DNA of 64,000 nt, from positions 62,001 to 126,000 of the forward strand of contig CANJMI010000003.1 of the NCBI GenBank assembly GCA_947475525.1, written 5' to 3'. A program made the translations under genes and the position numbers. A model generated the notes under the pieces. It was not told where the DNA came from. It worked only from the letters and a program-made list of their open reading frames with translations, and did not search any database. This DNA is from Polyangiaceae bacterium (GTDB taxonomy: Bacteria; Myxococcota_A; Polyangia; Polyangiales; Polyangiaceae). Position 1 is the stretch's first letter; the number at the start of each line of letters is the position of its first letter. Below, piece by piece: positions 62,923 to 64,000 of the stretch.

Positions 62923-64000
62923 ATGATTGAAGCCACGGGGCTGACGAAGCGATACGGCGCCTATCGGGCGCTCGACCGCGTCAGCTTTGAGATCCGCAAG
63001 GGTGAAGTCGTTGGTTTTCTCGGCCCGAACGGCGCCGGAAAGTCGACGACGATGCGCATCCTTACCTGTTATCTGTCCGCCTCCGGCGGCAGCGCGAAGG
63101 TGCACGGTTTCGACGTGTTCGACGAGCCGCTCGCGGTGCGCGAGAAGATCGGCTACCTGCCGCAGCGCGCTCAGATGTACGGCGAAATGAGCGTTTGGGA
63201 GTACCTAAGCTTTGTCGCCGATGTTCGTCGAATTGACGCGAGCTCTTTCAAAAAGCGCATGCGCAACATCGTCGAGGTCTGCGGCCTCGGTACCGTGCTC
63301 GGCAAAGATATCCGCCAGCTCTCGCACGGCTACCGCCAGCGCGTCGGCCTCGGTCAGGCGCTGATCCACAACCCGCCGATCCTGATCCTCGACGAGCCGA
63401 CCAGCGACCTCGACCCGAATGAAAAGGCTGAGGTTCTCGCGTACATCAAGGAAATCGGGAAAGATCGCACCGTCATCCTCTCGACACACAACCTCGCCGA
63501 GGTCGAAGAGGCTTGCGCTCGCGCGATCATCATCTCGAAGGGGCGCGTCGTTGCCGACGGCGCGATCGACGAGGTTCGGGCCCGCGGTGGACGCGTGCGC
63601 TACAACGTGATGATCGACGAGAAAAATGGCCTTCGCGGGCCGGCTCCGTCGAGCGACGAGGTCAAGGCTGCGTTCGAGAAACTCGACGGCGTTCTCTCGT
63701 CGAAAGAGCTCCCGACCGACGACCGCGCCCACGGCCTCACGCTCCTCGGCGTCCACAGCGCCGACCTCCGCGCCGACATCTTCAAGCTGTGCGTCGACAA
63801 AGGCTGGGTCTTGCTCGAAATGGGCCGTGACATCCAGAAGCTCGAGGACGTGTTCAAGTCCCTCACCAAAGGCGATGAGAACGCCGATCGGCTGCGCGCG
63901 ACCCCGGCCGCCGTTGACGAAGACGAATCCGACGACGAGGCGGACGACGAGGAGTCGGACGAGTCGGACGACGAGGCTGCCGAGGTGCCAGAAAAATCGG
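62923..64000 (+). CDS. ABC transporter ATP-binding protein, ABC-2/GldA type (partial)
   Basis: ATPase subunit of an ABC-2 type exporter; the end lies beyond the window. It has Walker A GPNGAGKST, the Q-loop (GYLPQRAQMYGEMSVWEYLS), a signature region LSHGYRQRVG, Walker B LILDEPTSDLDP and H-loop STHNLAE. This matches GldA-like proteins that work with GldF/GldG-type permeases. The C-terminal extension includes an Asp/Glu-rich tail (about residues 325-359) that is still open at the window end. ATG at 62923 is chosen; an in-frame ATG at 62857 after a GGAGGAG box would add 22 residues. The permease would lie downstream. Confidence 0.9.
   Translation, partial: MIEATGLTKRYGAYRALDRVSFEIRKGEVVGFLGPNGAGKSTTMRILTCYLSASGGSAKVHGFDVFDEPLAVREKIGYLPQRAQMYGEMSVWEYLSFVADVRRIDASSFKKRMRNIVEVCGLGTVLGKDIRQLSHGYRQRVGLGQALIHNPPILILDEPTSDLDPNEKAEVLAYIKEIGKDRTVILSTHNLAEVEEACARAIIISKGRVVADGAIDEVRARGGRVRYNVMIDEKNGLRGPAPSSDEVKAAFEKLDGVLSSKELPTDDRAHGLTLLGVHSADLRADIFKLCVDKGWVLLEMGRDIQKLEDVFKSLTKGDENADRLRATPAAVDEDESDDEADDEESDESDDEAAEVPEKS

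Overview
The window is a high-GC bacterial chromosome segment. The best guess is a myxobacterium of the Polyangiales type (Polyangium/Sorangium-like). The reasons are an FHA-sigma54 regulator beside a Ser/Thr kinase, a GDH-180 type NAD-glutamate dehydrogenase, DUF1592/DUF1588 plus DUF1552 proteins, fibro-slime and Stig1-like Cys-rich proteins, and many lipoproteins with Ser/Gly/Thr-rich linkers after the lipobox. The assignment rests on gene content, not on a marker gene or a search.

Layout. 0-7.4 kb: an FHA-sigma54 activator (cut by the window edge) downstream of a Ser/Thr kinase; divergent from these, a CesT/YbjN-like small protein, a PspA-family protein, a P2-type cation ATPase and a secreted CBM9-like protein, the last three overlapping end to start. 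7.4-10.8 kb (minus strand): the classic rpmH-rnpA-yidD-yidC-khpB operon, with a promoter and an intrinsic terminator; rnpA and rpmH overlap unusually. 10.9-26.5 kb: mostly housekeeping genes (a mannosyltransferase-like membrane protein, panC-tmk, uppS-cdsA, the 1611-residue GDH, ansA, ygfZ) with two exported proteins between them.

26.5-49.7 kb is an accessory, lipoprotein-rich region. It holds more than a dozen lipoprotein genes, among them a lysyl-oxidase homologue, a fungal-looking GH16 glucanase, a histidine-phosphatase-like protein and an alpha/beta hydrolase. It also has a cytochrome-like DUF1592/DUF1588 and DUF1552 pair, gene fragments, an AT-rich island, three copies of a dispersed ~60-bp repeat, and several tandem repeats. 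One repeat tract encodes an acidic insertion inside the GTPase HflX.

49.8-60.2 kb is the most unusual block: a tightly packed plus-strand array that looks like an orphan contractile-injection/T6SS spike-and-cargo island. In order it contains a fibro-slime lipoprotein, a spike-like protein with an Ig-like N-terminus, a DUF2169-pentapeptide fusion, an almost pure pentapeptide solenoid, a DUF3540 protein, a DUF4150 (PAAR-like) protein fused to an S41 serine protease domain with an intact Ser-Lys pair, and a short VgrG lacking its needle. A convergent minus-strand gene encodes a 200-residue protein whose C-terminus resembles the COMM domain of eukaryotic COMMD proteins. No sheath, tube, ClpV or baseplate core genes lie in the window, so the island would need machinery encoded elsewhere. 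My reading is that DUF2169, pentapeptide and DUF3540 proteins help load the PAAR-protease onto the VgrG tip.

60.4-64 kb: a metzincin lipoprotein, a short four-helix membrane protein resembling only the channel domain of pentameric ligand-gated channels, and the ATPase of an ABC-2/GldA-type transporter running off the window end.
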